A stretch of DNA of 52,561 nucleotides from Bordetella parapertussis (GTDB taxonomy: Bacteria > Pseudomonadota > Gammaproteobacteria > Burkholderiales > Burkholderiaceae_D). Shown here piece after piece: positions 17,816 to 26,175 of the stretch. The notes under the pieces are model-generated. The model was not told where the DNA came from. It worked only from the letters and a program-made list of their open reading frames with translations, and searched no databases. The DNA is taken from NCBI GenBank assembly GCA_945883145.1, contig CAMCXB010000008.1:1-52561 (forward strand), read 5' to 3'. Position 1 is the stretch's first letter; every line of letters starts with the position of its first letter. The position numbers were made by a program, and so were the translations under genes.

Positions 17816-19468
17816 ATGCAGCAGTACCCTATGAGCCCCTTAATGGGCCATATGATGAGCCAACCTTTGCTCATTTCCAACTTGATTCAACATGCGGATC
17901 GCTATTATCCGCATACAGAAATTGTTTCACGACGTGTAGAAGGTGATATCCACCGTTATACCTATCGCGATTGTCATCGTCGTTCACGACAACTCGCCAA
18001 TGCTTTAAAAAATCTTGGCGTAAAAATGGGTGAACGTGTTGCTACGCTTGCTTGGAATGGTTATCGTCATTTAGAGGCTTATTACGCTGTCTCTGGTTCT
18101 GGCGCAGTTCTCCATACGATTAATCCGCGTTTACATCCCGAACAAATCGCTTACATCGCAAATCATGCAGAAGATCAGTATCTATTTTTTGATATGACCT
18201 TCTTGCCAGTGATTGAAGCCGTTGCTGCACATTGCAACACGATTAAAGGCTTCATCATGTTTTGTGAACGCGATCGCATGCCTGCTGAAACAAAAATAGC
18301 TAATTTAATTTGCTACGAAGATCTGATAGCCAAAAGTTCAGATAAATACGATTGGCCTTTGTTTGATGAAAACTCAGCGTCTAGTCTTTGTTATACCTCG
18401 GGTACGACAGGCAATCCTAAAGGAGCTTTGTATTCACATCGTTCTACTATGTTGCATTCCTATGCATCTGCTTTGCCTGATGCATTAAATGTTTCAGCAC
18501 GTGATGTGGTGCTACCTGTTGTTCCTATGTTTCATGTGAATGCATGGGGCTTACCTTATTCAGTGCCACTAACAGGTGCAAAATTAGTTTTTCCTGGTCC
18601 TGCACTTGATGGTAAATCTATTTATGAATTATTCGAGCAAGAGAAAGTCACTTTCTCAGCCGGTGTACCGACGGTGTGGTTGGGTCTTTTAACTTATGTC
18701 GCACAAAATAATCTGAAATTCTCATCATTTAAACGGACAGTGATCGGTGGCTCTGCATGCCCACCTGCAATGATGAAAACTTTCCGTGAAGAGTATGGCG
18801 TGGAAGTCGTACATGCTTGGGGCATGACAGAGATGTCGCCACTTGGTACCTCATGCACACTGTTAGCAAGTCATGATGCATTACCTGCTGCAGAGCGTCA
18901 GGCTATTCTAGAAAAACAAGGTCGCGTGATTTTCGGTGTGGATATGAAAATCGTCGATGATGAAGGTAAAGAATTACCTTGGGATGGTAAGACCTATGGC
19001 AATCTATTAGTCAAAGGCCCTTGGGTTATTGATAGCTATTTTAAAAATGAAGGTGGGGACGTACTCGAAGATGGTTGGTTCCCAACCGGTGATGTGGCTG
19101 TGATTGATGCAGAGGGTTATATGCAAATCACAGATCGCAGCAAAGACGTGATCAAATCCGGTGGTGAATGGATAGGCACTATTGATTTAGAAAATATCGC
19201 AGTAGCGCATCCTTCCGTTTTACAAGCTGCTTGTATTGGTGTCTATCATCCTAAATGGGATGAGCGTCCTTTACTCGTTGTAGTTAAAAAACCGAATATG
19301 GATGTCACCAAAGAAGAGTTAATTCAATTCTACGAAGGCAAGATAGCAAAATGGTGGACACCCGATGATGTCGTCTTTACGGATGCCTTGCCGCTCGGTG
19401 CTACTGGAAAAATCCTGAAAAACAAAATACGAGATATTTACAAAGACCATAAATTACCAACTGCTTAA
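17816..19468 (+). CDS. Acyl-CoA synthetase (AMP-forming fatty-acid-CoA ligase)
   Basis: This is an ANL-superfamily ligase of 550 residues that activates a carboxylic acid through an acyl-adenylate. The AMP-binding P-loop motif YTSGTTGNPKG is near residue 200. The sequence VHAWGMTEMSPLGT follows, then GWFPTGDVAVIDAEGYMQITDRSKDVIKSGGEW at the hinge and a C-terminal Lys in PLGATGKILKNKIR. It resembles the AlkK-type medium/long-chain ligases. The ATG at 17816 has a good AGGAG site, so the upstream TTG start is rejected. Coupling to the liv-type transporter downstream suggests it activates what that transporter imports. Confidence 0.9.
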   Translation: MQQYPMSPLMGHMMSQPLLISNLIQHADRYYPHTEIVSRRVEGDIHRYTYRDCHRRSRQLANALKNLGVKMGERVATLAWNGYRHLEAYYAVSGSGAVLHTINPRLHPEQIAYIANHAEDQYLFFDMTFLPVIEAVAAHCNTIKGFIMFCERDRMPAETKIANLICYEDLIAKSSDKYDWPLFDENSASSLCYTSGTTGNPKGALYSHRSTMLHSYASALPDALNVSARDVVLPVVPMFHVNAWGLPYSVPLTGAKLVFPGPALDGKSIYELFEQEKVTFSAGVPTVWLGLLTYVAQNNLKFSSFKRTVIGGSACPPAMMKTFREEYGVEVVHAWGMTEMSPLGTSCTLLASHDALPAAERQAILEKQGRVIFGVDMKIVDDEGKELPWDGKTYGNLLVKGPWVIDSYFKNEGGDVLEDGWFPTGDVAVIDAEGYMQITDRSKDVIKSGGEWIGTIDLENIAVAHPSVLQAACIGVYHPKWDERPLLVVVKKPNMDVTKEELIQFYEGKIAKWWTPDDVVFTDALPLGATGKILKNKIRDIYKDHKLPTA

Positions 19469-19513
19469 AAGCAAACGCTTTACTTTAAAAGTCGTTAATA
19501 ACAAGGGACGCTG

Positions 19514-20461
19514 GTGGAATTTACAATCACTTCGATATTGAATGGCCTGAGCTATGGATTATTGCTATTCATGCTCTCGGCGGGATTAACTCTCATCTTT
19601 AGTATGATGGGCGTGCTCAATTTCGCGCATGCTTCTTTTTATATGTTGGGTGCGTATTTTGGTTATGCCATTAGCACCACTATTGGATTTTGGCCCGCAC
19701 TGATCGTTGCTCCACTGATTGTTGGTTTAATCGGTGCAGGAGTTGAACGATACGGTTTACGCTCTGTGCATAAGTATGGTCACATACCTGAACTGTTGTT
19801 TACGTTTGGCTTATCGTATGTGATTGTTGAGTTAGTGCAGTTGATCTGGGGTCGTGCTGCTGTCCCCTATAAAATTCCGGCAGAACTCGATGGTCCTCTA
19901 TTCACCTTATTCACCTCTGCCTTTCCTATTTATCGCGGCTTTATGATGTTGGTTGCGATGTTGATGCTTGCTGCTATTTATTTAGTGTTAAAACATACGC
20001 GTATTGGTTTAGTGATTCAAGCTTCACTCACGCATCCTGATACTGTCGAAGCATTAGGACACAATGTACCGCGAGTGTTTATGTTGGTGTTTGGTGGTGG
20101 TTGTGCACTTGCAGGTTTAGCTGGTGTAATCGGAGGTAATGCCTTTGTTACTGAGCCTGCGATGGCAGGTACGGTCGGTAGCATTATTTTTGTGGTGGTG
20201 GTGGTGGGTGGTATGGGTTCTTTATCAGGTGCTTTACTCGCATCTATCTTGATCGGTCAGATACAAACATTTGCAGTCGCGTTGGATTGGTCTTTACTCA
20301 CTTTAGCAAAGTTGATGGGTGTTTCAGTAGCAGCTGATACCACTAGCTATAGGTTGCTCTCACTGACTTTATCTGAGATGGCACCTATCCTTCCTTATCT
20401 ACTGCTGTTATTAGTTTTAATCTTCAGGCCTAAGGGCTTGCTTGGTAATCGAGAGGGCTAA
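19514..20461 (+). CDS. livH: Branched-chain amino-acid-type ABC transporter permease LivH
   Basis: This inner-membrane permease has 315 residues and about eight hydrophobic segments. It begins with the LivH signature ILNGLSYGLLLFMLSAGLTLIFSMMGVLNFAH. It starts with GTG at 19514, five bases after AAGGGA. LivH proteins form a heterodimer with LivM in the membrane and are driven by LivG and LivF. It begins the transport part of the operon 45 bases after the acyl-CoA ligase. Liv-type systems import branched-chain amino acids but also urea, aromatic acids and other carboxylates, and the neighbours here favour a carboxylate. Confidence 0.93.
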   Translation: MEFTITSILNGLSYGLLLFMLSAGLTLIFSMMGVLNFAHASFYMLGAYFGYAISTTIGFWPALIVAPLIVGLIGAGVERYGLRSVHKYGHIPELLFTFGLSYVIVELVQLIWGRAAVPYKIPAELDGPLFTLFTSAFPIYRGFMMLVAMLMLAAIYLVLKHTRIGLVIQASLTHPDTVEALGHNVPRVFMLVFGGGCALAGLAGVIGGNAFVTEPAMAGTVGSIIFVVVVVGGMGSLSGALLASILIGQIQTFAVALDWSLLTLAKLMGVSVAADTTSYRLLSLTLSEMAPILPYLLLLLVLIFRPKGLLGNREG

Positions 20462-20464
20462 AGC

Positions 20465-21754
20465 ATGCACGCATTACGCCCCATAGAATTTAAGCCACTC
20501 AATTTAGGACGCTGGTTAGTTTGGACTGCGTTTGTCTTGATGTTGATGGTAGCACCGAAGATTTTTACCTCAGGTAGTGCGTTGTCCATTTTGTCCCAAA
20601 TGGGAACGGTGATGATTTTTGCGCTGTCTTACAACATGCTACTTGGCCAAAGTGGCATGCTCTCTTTTGGACATGCTGTGTATTCAGGTCTTGGTGCTTT
20701 CTTTGCGATACATGCGATCAACTATGCAGGTAATGGTGTGTTGCCCATACCCTTATCACTGATTCCTTTAGTTGGTGGTTGTGCAGGTTTAATCTTTGGT
20801 GTGCTATTTGGTTATGTTACGACCAAACGTTCTGGTACGACGTTTGCAATGATTTCACTTGGCATCGTTGAATTGGTTTTTGCTTGTTCACTCATGTTTC
20901 CGGGATTTTTTGGCGGGGAAGGTGGTGTAGCGGGCAATCGTGTGATTGGTAAGCCTTTATTTGGTATTAGTTATGGACCACAGATTGAGGTTTATTACTT
21001 GATCGCGTTTTGGTTATTCATTAGTACGGTGGGTATGTTTGCGATTGCGCATACACCATTAGGTCGTATTGCAAATGCAGTGCGTGACAATCCAGAACGT
21101 GTGGAATTTATAGGCTATAACACACGTCGCGTACGTTATTTCATGTTGATCTTGTCAGCATTTTTTGCAGGTATCTCAGGCGGTTTATCTGCCATTAATT
21201 TTGAAATTGTGAGCGCTGAAAATGTTAGCGTTCTGCGTTCAGGCGGTGTGCTTTTATTTACCTTCATAGGTGGTATAGGATTTTTCTTTGGTCCTATGCT
21301 AGGTGCTATCGTTGGACTTCTCCTGACGGTTTTACTTTCTGAATTCACTAATGCGTGGCAGCTTTATCTAGGTGTATTTTTCATTTGCATTGTGATGTAT
21401 GCGCCTGGAGGTTTGGCGAGTTTGATTATGATGACTGTGAGCGTCATTGCACACAAAAAATTTAAACGGATTTTTCCTGCATTACTCGTTGTTAGTGTTG
21501 CTTCTTTAGTCGCCTTATCAGGTGCGGTGATGTTAATTGAAATGATGTATCACGTTACATTAGAGTCTGCCAATGGTTCGACCACAAAATTAATGGGCTA
21601 TGTTGTCGATACAGCAGTGCCTACGCCGTGGATTATGGCGAGCTTGTTATTCTTACTTGGTGTGATTGCAGTGTACTTTACGCGCAAACCATTTTTTGCG
21701 GTGTGGGGTGATGTGAATGCTGAAATTGAGCATGCAATGAAAGGTGTCCAGTGA
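20465..21754 (+). CDS. livM: Branched-chain amino-acid-type ABC transporter permease LivM
   Basis: This is the second permease, 429 residues. The core is standard: ALSYNMLLGQSGMLSFGHAVYSGLGAF near residues 50-78 and LGRIANAVRDNPERVEFIGYNTRRVRYFMLILSAFFAGISGGL near 200-240. After the core, the last 110 residues add two more hydrophobic segments not found in E. coli LivM, joined by a short periplasmic-type loop. Only three bases separate it from livH. Its stop overlaps the livG ATG by one base, a sign of coupled translation. Confidence 0.92.
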   Translation: MHALRPIEFKPLNLGRWLVWTAFVLMLMVAPKIFTSGSALSILSQMGTVMIFALSYNMLLGQSGMLSFGHAVYSGLGAFFAIHAINYAGNGVLPIPLSLIPLVGGCAGLIFGVLFGYVTTKRSGTTFAMISLGIVELVFACSLMFPGFFGGEGGVAGNRVIGKPLFGISYGPQIEVYYLIAFWLFISTVGMFAIAHTPLGRIANAVRDNPERVEFIGYNTRRVRYFMLILSAFFAGISGGLSAINFEIVSAENVSVLRSGGVLLFTFIGGIGFFFGPMLGAIVGLLLTVLLSEFTNAWQLYLGVFFICIVMYAPGGLASLIMMTVSVIAHKKFKRIFPALLVVSVASLVALSGAVMLIEMMYHVTLESANGSTTKLMGYVVDTAVPTPWIMASLLFLLGVIAVYFTRKPFFAVWGDVNAEIEHAMKGVQ

Positions 21755-22521
21755 TGACAGCCTACGCTCTCGAGATAGCTAATCTACGCAAGAGTTTCGG
21801 TAATTCTGAAATTATTCGCGGTATTAATTTGCAAGTAAAAAAAGGTGAGCGCATCGCCATCATTGGTCCTAATGGTGCGGGTAAATCGACTTTATTTAAT
21901 TTAATTTCCGGAAGATTTTTTCCTAGTGAAGGGGAAATTTTTCTTAACGGTCAGCAAATTGGTGGCTTAGCGCCATATGAAATTAATCGACTTGGTTTGT
22001 CGCGTAGTTTTCAAATCACGAATATTTTTCATCAGCTTTCAGTATTTGAAAATCTACGCTGTGCTGTGTTGTGGTCTTTAGGCTATCGCTATTCATTCTG
22101 GCATAAGCTGAGTGCTTTAAAAGATGCGCGTGAACAAGCCGAGCAAGTAATGGAAGCAATTGGTTTAGGTTGGCGTAGTCAAACTCCTGCGGGTTTACTC
22201 ACCTATGCAGAGCAACGTGCACTTGAAATAGGGATCACGATTGCTGGTGGTGCTGATGTGATTTTGCTAGATGAGCCTACTGCCGGTATGAGTCGTTCGG
22301 AATCAGATGCAGCTGTTGAACTGATTAGTAAAGTCACGCAAGACAAGACACTGCTTATGGTTGAGCATGATATGAGTGTGGTGTTTGGCTTAGCTGATCG
22401 TATTGCCGTTGTGGTCTATGGCGAGGTGTTGGCTTGTGATACACCGCAAGCGATACGACAAAATACAAAAGTGCAAGAAGCCTATCTCGGTGGTCATGCT
22501 CCAGTAGAGGTGCAGGAATGA
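21754..22521 (+). CDS. livG: ABC transporter ATPase LivG
   Basis: This cytosolic ATPase of 255 residues has Walker A GPNGAGKST near residue 38, Walker B VILLDEPTAGMS near 170, and the switch His in MVEHDMSVVFGLADRI. The ABC signature is the diverged LLTYAEQRALEIGI rather than LSGGQ, which is seen in LivG relatives. The ATG overlapping the livM stop by one base is chosen over a GTG three bases upstream. Its gene end overlaps livF by four bases. Confidence 0.94.
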   Translation: MTAYALEIANLRKSFGNSEIIRGINLQVKKGERIAIIGPNGAGKSTLFNLISGRFFPSEGEIFLNGQQIGGLAPYEINRLGLSRSFQITNIFHQLSVFENLRCAVLWSLGYRYSFWHKLSALKDAREQAEQVMEAIGLGWRSQTPAGLLTYAEQRALEIGITIAGGADVILLDEPTAGMSRSESDAAVELISKVTQDKTLLMVEHDMSVVFGLADRIAVVVYGEVLACDTPQAIRQNTKVQEAYLGGHAPVEVQE

Positions 22522-23219
22522 GCGCACTATTAGAAATCAAAGATCTGCATGCTTACTATGGCAAAAGCCATGTGTTACATGGCGTGAATTTGCATGTAGG
22601 TAAAGGTGAGATTGTTAGTTTATTAGGACGCAATGGTGTAGGGCGTTCTACTATGGTTAAAGCCGTGATGGGTCAAGTGGATGTGACGGGAAGCATAGAA
22701 TTTAATGGTGCTTCTGTGGTTGGTTTACCTGCTTTTAAAATTGCTCATCTTGGTTTAGGTTATGTACCTGAGAACCGTGATATTTTTCCTACTCTGACGG
22801 TTGAACAAAATCTTTTGCTAGGCGTGAAAAAAGGTAAACAATCGCGTTGGTCTTTAGCAGATATGTATACGATGTTTCCGCGGTTACAGGAACGTCAACA
22901 CGTTCAAGCTGGAGTGCTGTCAGGCGGTGAACAACAAATGCTGACTTTGTGTCGTACTTTAATGGGTGATCCTGATCTGATTATGATCGATGAACCAACT
23001 GAAGGTCTGGCACCAAAAATTGTTGATTTAGTTGCTGAGTATTTAAAGGCTCTTAAAGAGCGCGGGATTTCGATTTTATTAGTCGAACAAAAATTGGCGA
23101 TTGCTTTAGAAATTTCTCAGCGTGTGTATGTGATGGGACATGGCATGATCGTTTTTGAAGGCACGCCGGATGCATTACGCGCTAATCAAGCTATTCGTAA
23201 AGAGTGGTTAGAAGTCTGA
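22518..23219 (+). CDS. livF: ABC transporter ATPase LivF (Walker A Lys replaced by Arg)
   Basis: This is the second ATPase, 233 residues, overlapping livG by four bases. It has the signature LSGGEQQMLTLCRTL, Walker B LIMIDEPTEGLAPKI and the switch region LLVEQKLAIALEISQRVYVM, all intact. The Walker A reads GRNGVGRST at 37-45, with Arg43 where the catalytic-site Lys normally stands. I believe this substitution recurs in a branch of LivF-like proteins, but I cannot confirm that here. The LivG partner keeps its Lys, so at least one site is canonical. Confidence 0.93.
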   Translation: MSALLEIKDLHAYYGKSHVLHGVNLHVGKGEIVSLLGRNGVGRSTMVKAVMGQVDVTGSIEFNGASVVGLPAFKIAHLGLGYVPENRDIFPTLTVEQNLLLGVKKGKQSRWSLADMYTMFPRLQERQHVQAGVLSGGEQQMLTLCRTLMGDPDLIMIDEPTEGLAPKIVDLVAEYLKALKERGISILLVEQKLAIALEISQRVYVMGHGMIVFEGTPDALRANQAIRKEWLEV

Positions 23220-23243
23220 GAATACGTTTGCTTTAGCCAGTGC

Positions 23244-23273
23244 TTGATTTGATACACTCAAATTTTGTATTAT
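23244..23273 (+). promoter_or_regulatory. Candidate promoter for livK
   Basis: TTGATT (23244-23249) and TATTAT (23268-23273) are separated by 18 bases. A small CCCC/GGGG hairpin (23279-23294) follows in the leader before the AGGGAAGAG ribosome site. This could give the binding protein its own, higher expression, as is common in liv operons. Confidence 0.4.
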
Positions 23274-23329
23274 CAGAACCCCAAGCATAAGGGGCGATTG
23301 TTTATTATTCAGACATAGGGAAGAGTCAC

Positions 23330-24571
23330 ATGAAAAAACAAGCTCGTTTCATACTCGCAGGAGCAGGACTGATTGCAATGTTCGCTTCGGCATTTGTATC
23401 AGCAGAAAATGTCAAAGTTGCATTTATCGATCCTTTGTCTGGCCCTTTTGCGCCAGTAGGTCAAAACCTTTTACGCAGCTTTCAAATGACTGCAGAAATC
23501 GCGAACAAAGATAAATGGGCGCCAGGTCATACGATTGAAGTGGTTGGATTCGATAATAAAGCGAGTCCACAAGAATCGCTTACTGTTTTAAAGAGCGCAA
23601 TTGATCAAGGTTTTCGTTACATTGTTCAAGGTAATGGCTCTGGTGCTGCCGGTGCGTTGATTGATGCGATTAATAAGCACAATGAACGCAATCCTGGCAA
23701 AGAAATTATCTTTTTAAATTATGCTGCGGTTGATCCTGATCTCACCAATAGTAAATGTAGCTATTGGCATTTTCGTACTGATGCAAATTCAGATATGAAA
23801 ATGGAAGCCATGACTAGTTATTTAGCCAAAGATCCTAAGGTTAAAAAGGTTTACATCATTGGTCAGAATTATGCGCATGGCCAGCAAGTGACTCGTGCAG
23901 CAAAAGAATATCTCAAGCGTAGAAGACCTGATATTGAAATCGTAGGCGACGACTTGCATCCTATCGGTAGCGTGAAAGACTTTTCACCTTATGTTGCAAA
24001 AATCAATGCTTCAGGTGCAGACACTGTTATCACCGGTAATTGGGGATCAGATTTAGCACTGCTGATTAAAGCAGCACGTGAATCGGATTTAAAAGCGAAG
24101 TTCTATACTTATTATGCTTACACCACAGGTGTACCAACTTCTATGGGTGCTTCTGGTGTCGATCATGTGAAATATGTTGGTACCTGGAATGTGAACAACG
24201 AAGGTTTGCAGGGCAAAGAAATAGTCACTGCATTTAAGAAAAAATATAATGATGATTATTATGCAGTGACTGTTTACACTGCATTGCAATTGCTGAGCAA
24301 TGGTATTAAGCAAGCCAACTCAACGGATCCTGTCAAAGTTGCCCCTGCTATGGAAGGTCAGCGCTTTAAGACTTTAAATGGTGAAGTGGAAATGCATAAA
24401 TCAGATCATCAAATGCAGCAGCCTATGTATGTGGCTACTTGGGTTAAAACCAATGGCAAAGATGTGAAATTTGATCAAGAAAACACTGGCTATGGCTGGA
24501 AAACTGAACAGCGTATTGAACCTTATGTTGCTGCTCAGCCTACGACTTGCAATATGAAACGTCCATCATAA
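23330..24571 (+). CDS. livK: ABC transporter periplasmic binding protein, LivK/Peripla_BP_6 type
   Basis: This is the substrate-binding component of the preceding Liv system. A signal peptide (basic start, AGAGLIAMFASAFVSA) gives a mature protein of about 390 residues. The first strand carries VKVAFIDPLSGPFAPVGQN, the usual ligand-loop motif of the type I binding fold. The C-terminus has NTGYGWKTEQRIEPYVAA and a short Cys-containing tail. It is larger than E. coli LivK and resembles binding proteins that recognise aromatic or amide-type ligands, but the ligand is not evident. A strong terminator follows. Confidence 0.9.
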   Translation: MKKQARFILAGAGLIAMFASAFVSAENVKVAFIDPLSGPFAPVGQNLLRSFQMTAEIANKDKWAPGHTIEVVGFDNKASPQESLTVLKSAIDQGFRYIVQGNGSGAAGALIDAINKHNERNPGKEIIFLNYAAVDPDLTNSKCSYWHFRTDANSDMKMEAMTSYLAKDPKVKKVYIIGQNYAHGQQVTRAAKEYLKRRRPDIEIVGDDLHPIGSVKDFSPYVAKINASGADTVITGNWGSDLALLIKAARESDLKAKFYTYYAYTTGVPTSMGASGVDHVKYVGTWNVNNEGLQGKEIVTAFKKKYNDDYYAVTVYTALQLLSNGIKQANSTDPVKVAPAMEGQRFKTLNGEVEMHKSDHQMQQPMYVATWVKTNGKDVKFDQENTGYGWKTEQRIEPYVAAQPTTCNMKRPS

Positions 24572-24612
24572 ATTTAGTTTAAGTTAAAATTAGTTAGCTT
24601 TAGTTATTTTCT

Positions 24613-24646
24613 AAGCCAGAGATTTGCTGATGCAGATCTCTGGCTT
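24613..24646 (+). terminator. Rho-independent terminator after livK
   Basis: A perfect 11-bp stem (AAGCCAGAGAT with ATCTCTGGCTT) extends by a G-U pair and three more pairs to a TGAT loop and is followed by TTTGTTTTT. This is a strong terminator, and it separates the liv operon from the orphan binding protein. Confidence 0.9.
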
Positions 24647-24801
24647 TTTGTTTTTCTGATCTGATAAACACTGCAGACACAATTTGTTTGCTTGTGATAG
24701 TGGGCTCTTTGCCACACTCAGTAAGCAAAGCTAGACAATAAAATTGCAATCCCTAGAATCGCCGACTTGATTGAATAGTTTGCTTGTTTGGGGAGTCATA
24801 C

Positions 24802-26061
24802 ATGCATGTTTGGAGTCGCATAGTTCAACGTACTCACATTAAAACACTGAGCGATAGATGGACACATATAAAGATAAATCATTATGTTTTATTTGTGCTG
24901 CTATCGTTCTCTTTAAGTGCTCAGTGTGACACTATAAAAATTGGTTTGACTGGTCCTTTTAGTGGTGGATCCAGTCCCATGGGTGAAAGCATGCGTAATG
25001 GTGTGCGACTTGCTGTTGAAGAAATTAATAGCATAGGTGGCATACGCGGAAAACAAATCGAACTCATTGAGCGCGATGATCAAGCCAATAATGAACTAGG
25101 TGCGCGGATAGCAGAAGAGCTGACACAAGCTAAAGTTGTCGCATCCATTGGGATAGTCAATACCGGTGTTGGTCTTGCATCGATAGAGCATTACCAAAAA
25201 GCACGCATACCATTAATGATAGCAGTCTCAACAGGTACTGCCTTAACGCGAAAATTTTCTCCTCCCACCGCAAAAGAAAATTTTATTTTTCGTGTCTCTC
25301 CAACTTTAGATCTGGAAGCAAAAATACTGGTTGCTGATCTTAAGAAGCGAGGATTATTTAAGATCGCCATTCTTGCAGACACCACACCATATGGAGATGC
25401 TGGTTTAAATGCATTTTCAGAACAATCTCGACTCGCAGGTTTAAATCTTGTTGCGCAGTTGCGCTTTAAGGTAGGGGATACCGATATGAGTTATCAGCTC
25501 CGGCAAGCACGTAGCGAGGGTGCACAAGCTTTAATCGCATGGGGTATAGGTCCAGAGTTAGCAACCATCGCACGTGGAATTCATAATTTGAATTGGCATG
25601 TTCCGTTATTAGGTAGCTGGACTTTTTCAATGCGAAATTTCATTGATGGCGCAGGCAGAGCAAGTGAGGGAGCTCTCATGACGCAGACGTTTATTCAAGA
25701 TGCGGGCTCGACTGTAAAAAATAGTTTTTTGCTTGCTTATAGGCGTAACTTTAAAACCGATATGCTGACTTCCCCTATGAGCGCGGCACAAGCCTATGAC
25801 GGTATGCATCTGCTAGCACTCGCTATCAGACAAGCGGGCAATCAAGATGGCAATGCCATACGACTCGCATTAGAGAACCTCAACACGCGTTATCAAGGTG
25901 TTGTGACTAGTTACGAAAAGCCATTTAGCGCTACCGATCACGACGCCATCACTTCTAATATGCTGGTGATTGGTAAAGTTGTTGGAGGCAGAATTGAGTT
26001 CGCTTATCAAGAGGATCAGCAACGTAGTGGCATATTACAAGTGAAGCAAAAATCTAATTGA
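24802..26061 (+). CDS. Second Liv-type periplasmic binding protein (orphan)
   Basis: This is a type I periplasmic binding protein of 419 residues. After a long basic N-region, a hydrophobic stretch (YVLFVLLSFSLSAQC) acts as the export signal. The mature start, TIKIGLTGPFSGGSSPMGESMRNGVRLAVEEINSIGGIRG, is the Peripla_BP_6 hallmark. The ATG at 24802 lies six bases after GGGGAG and is chosen over an in-frame TTG at 24784. It has its own leader after the livK terminator and no permease of its own. It may share LivHMGF or act as a sensor. Confidence 0.88.
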   Translation: MHVWSRIVQRTHIKTLSDRWTHIKINHYVLFVLLSFSLSAQCDTIKIGLTGPFSGGSSPMGESMRNGVRLAVEEINSIGGIRGKQIELIERDDQANNELGARIAEELTQAKVVASIGIVNTGVGLASIEHYQKARIPLMIAVSTGTALTRKFSPPTAKENFIFRVSPTLDLEAKILVADLKKRGLFKIAILADTTPYGDAGLNAFSEQSRLAGLNLVAQLRFKVGDTDMSYQLRQARSEGAQALIAWGIGPELATIARGIHNLNWHVPLLGSWTFSMRNFIDGAGRASEGALMTQTFIQDAGSTVKNSFLLAYRRNFKTDMLTSPMSAAQAYDGMHLLALAIRQAGNQDGNAIRLALENLNTRYQGVVTSYEKPFSATDHDAITSNMLVIGKVVGGRIEFAYQEDQQRSGILQVKQKSN

Positions 26062-26175
26062 AATCGACTCATTCGAGGAGGAATAATAAATACGGTCGTG
26101 CTTTTCTCATGTATAGTATCTTGTTAGAAATTAAAATTCTGTTGCAATTATTAAAATCGCCTGGAGACAAGATCT

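Noticed and set aside
23279..23294. CCCC/GGGG hairpin before livK as a terminator or riboswitch
   Set aside because: Only four pairs and no T-tract; too weak to call.
26075..26090. Strong GAGGAGG ribosome-like site between the orphan binding protein and the hydratase gene
   Set aside because: No start codon follows at a workable distance. The next GTG gives only a few codons.
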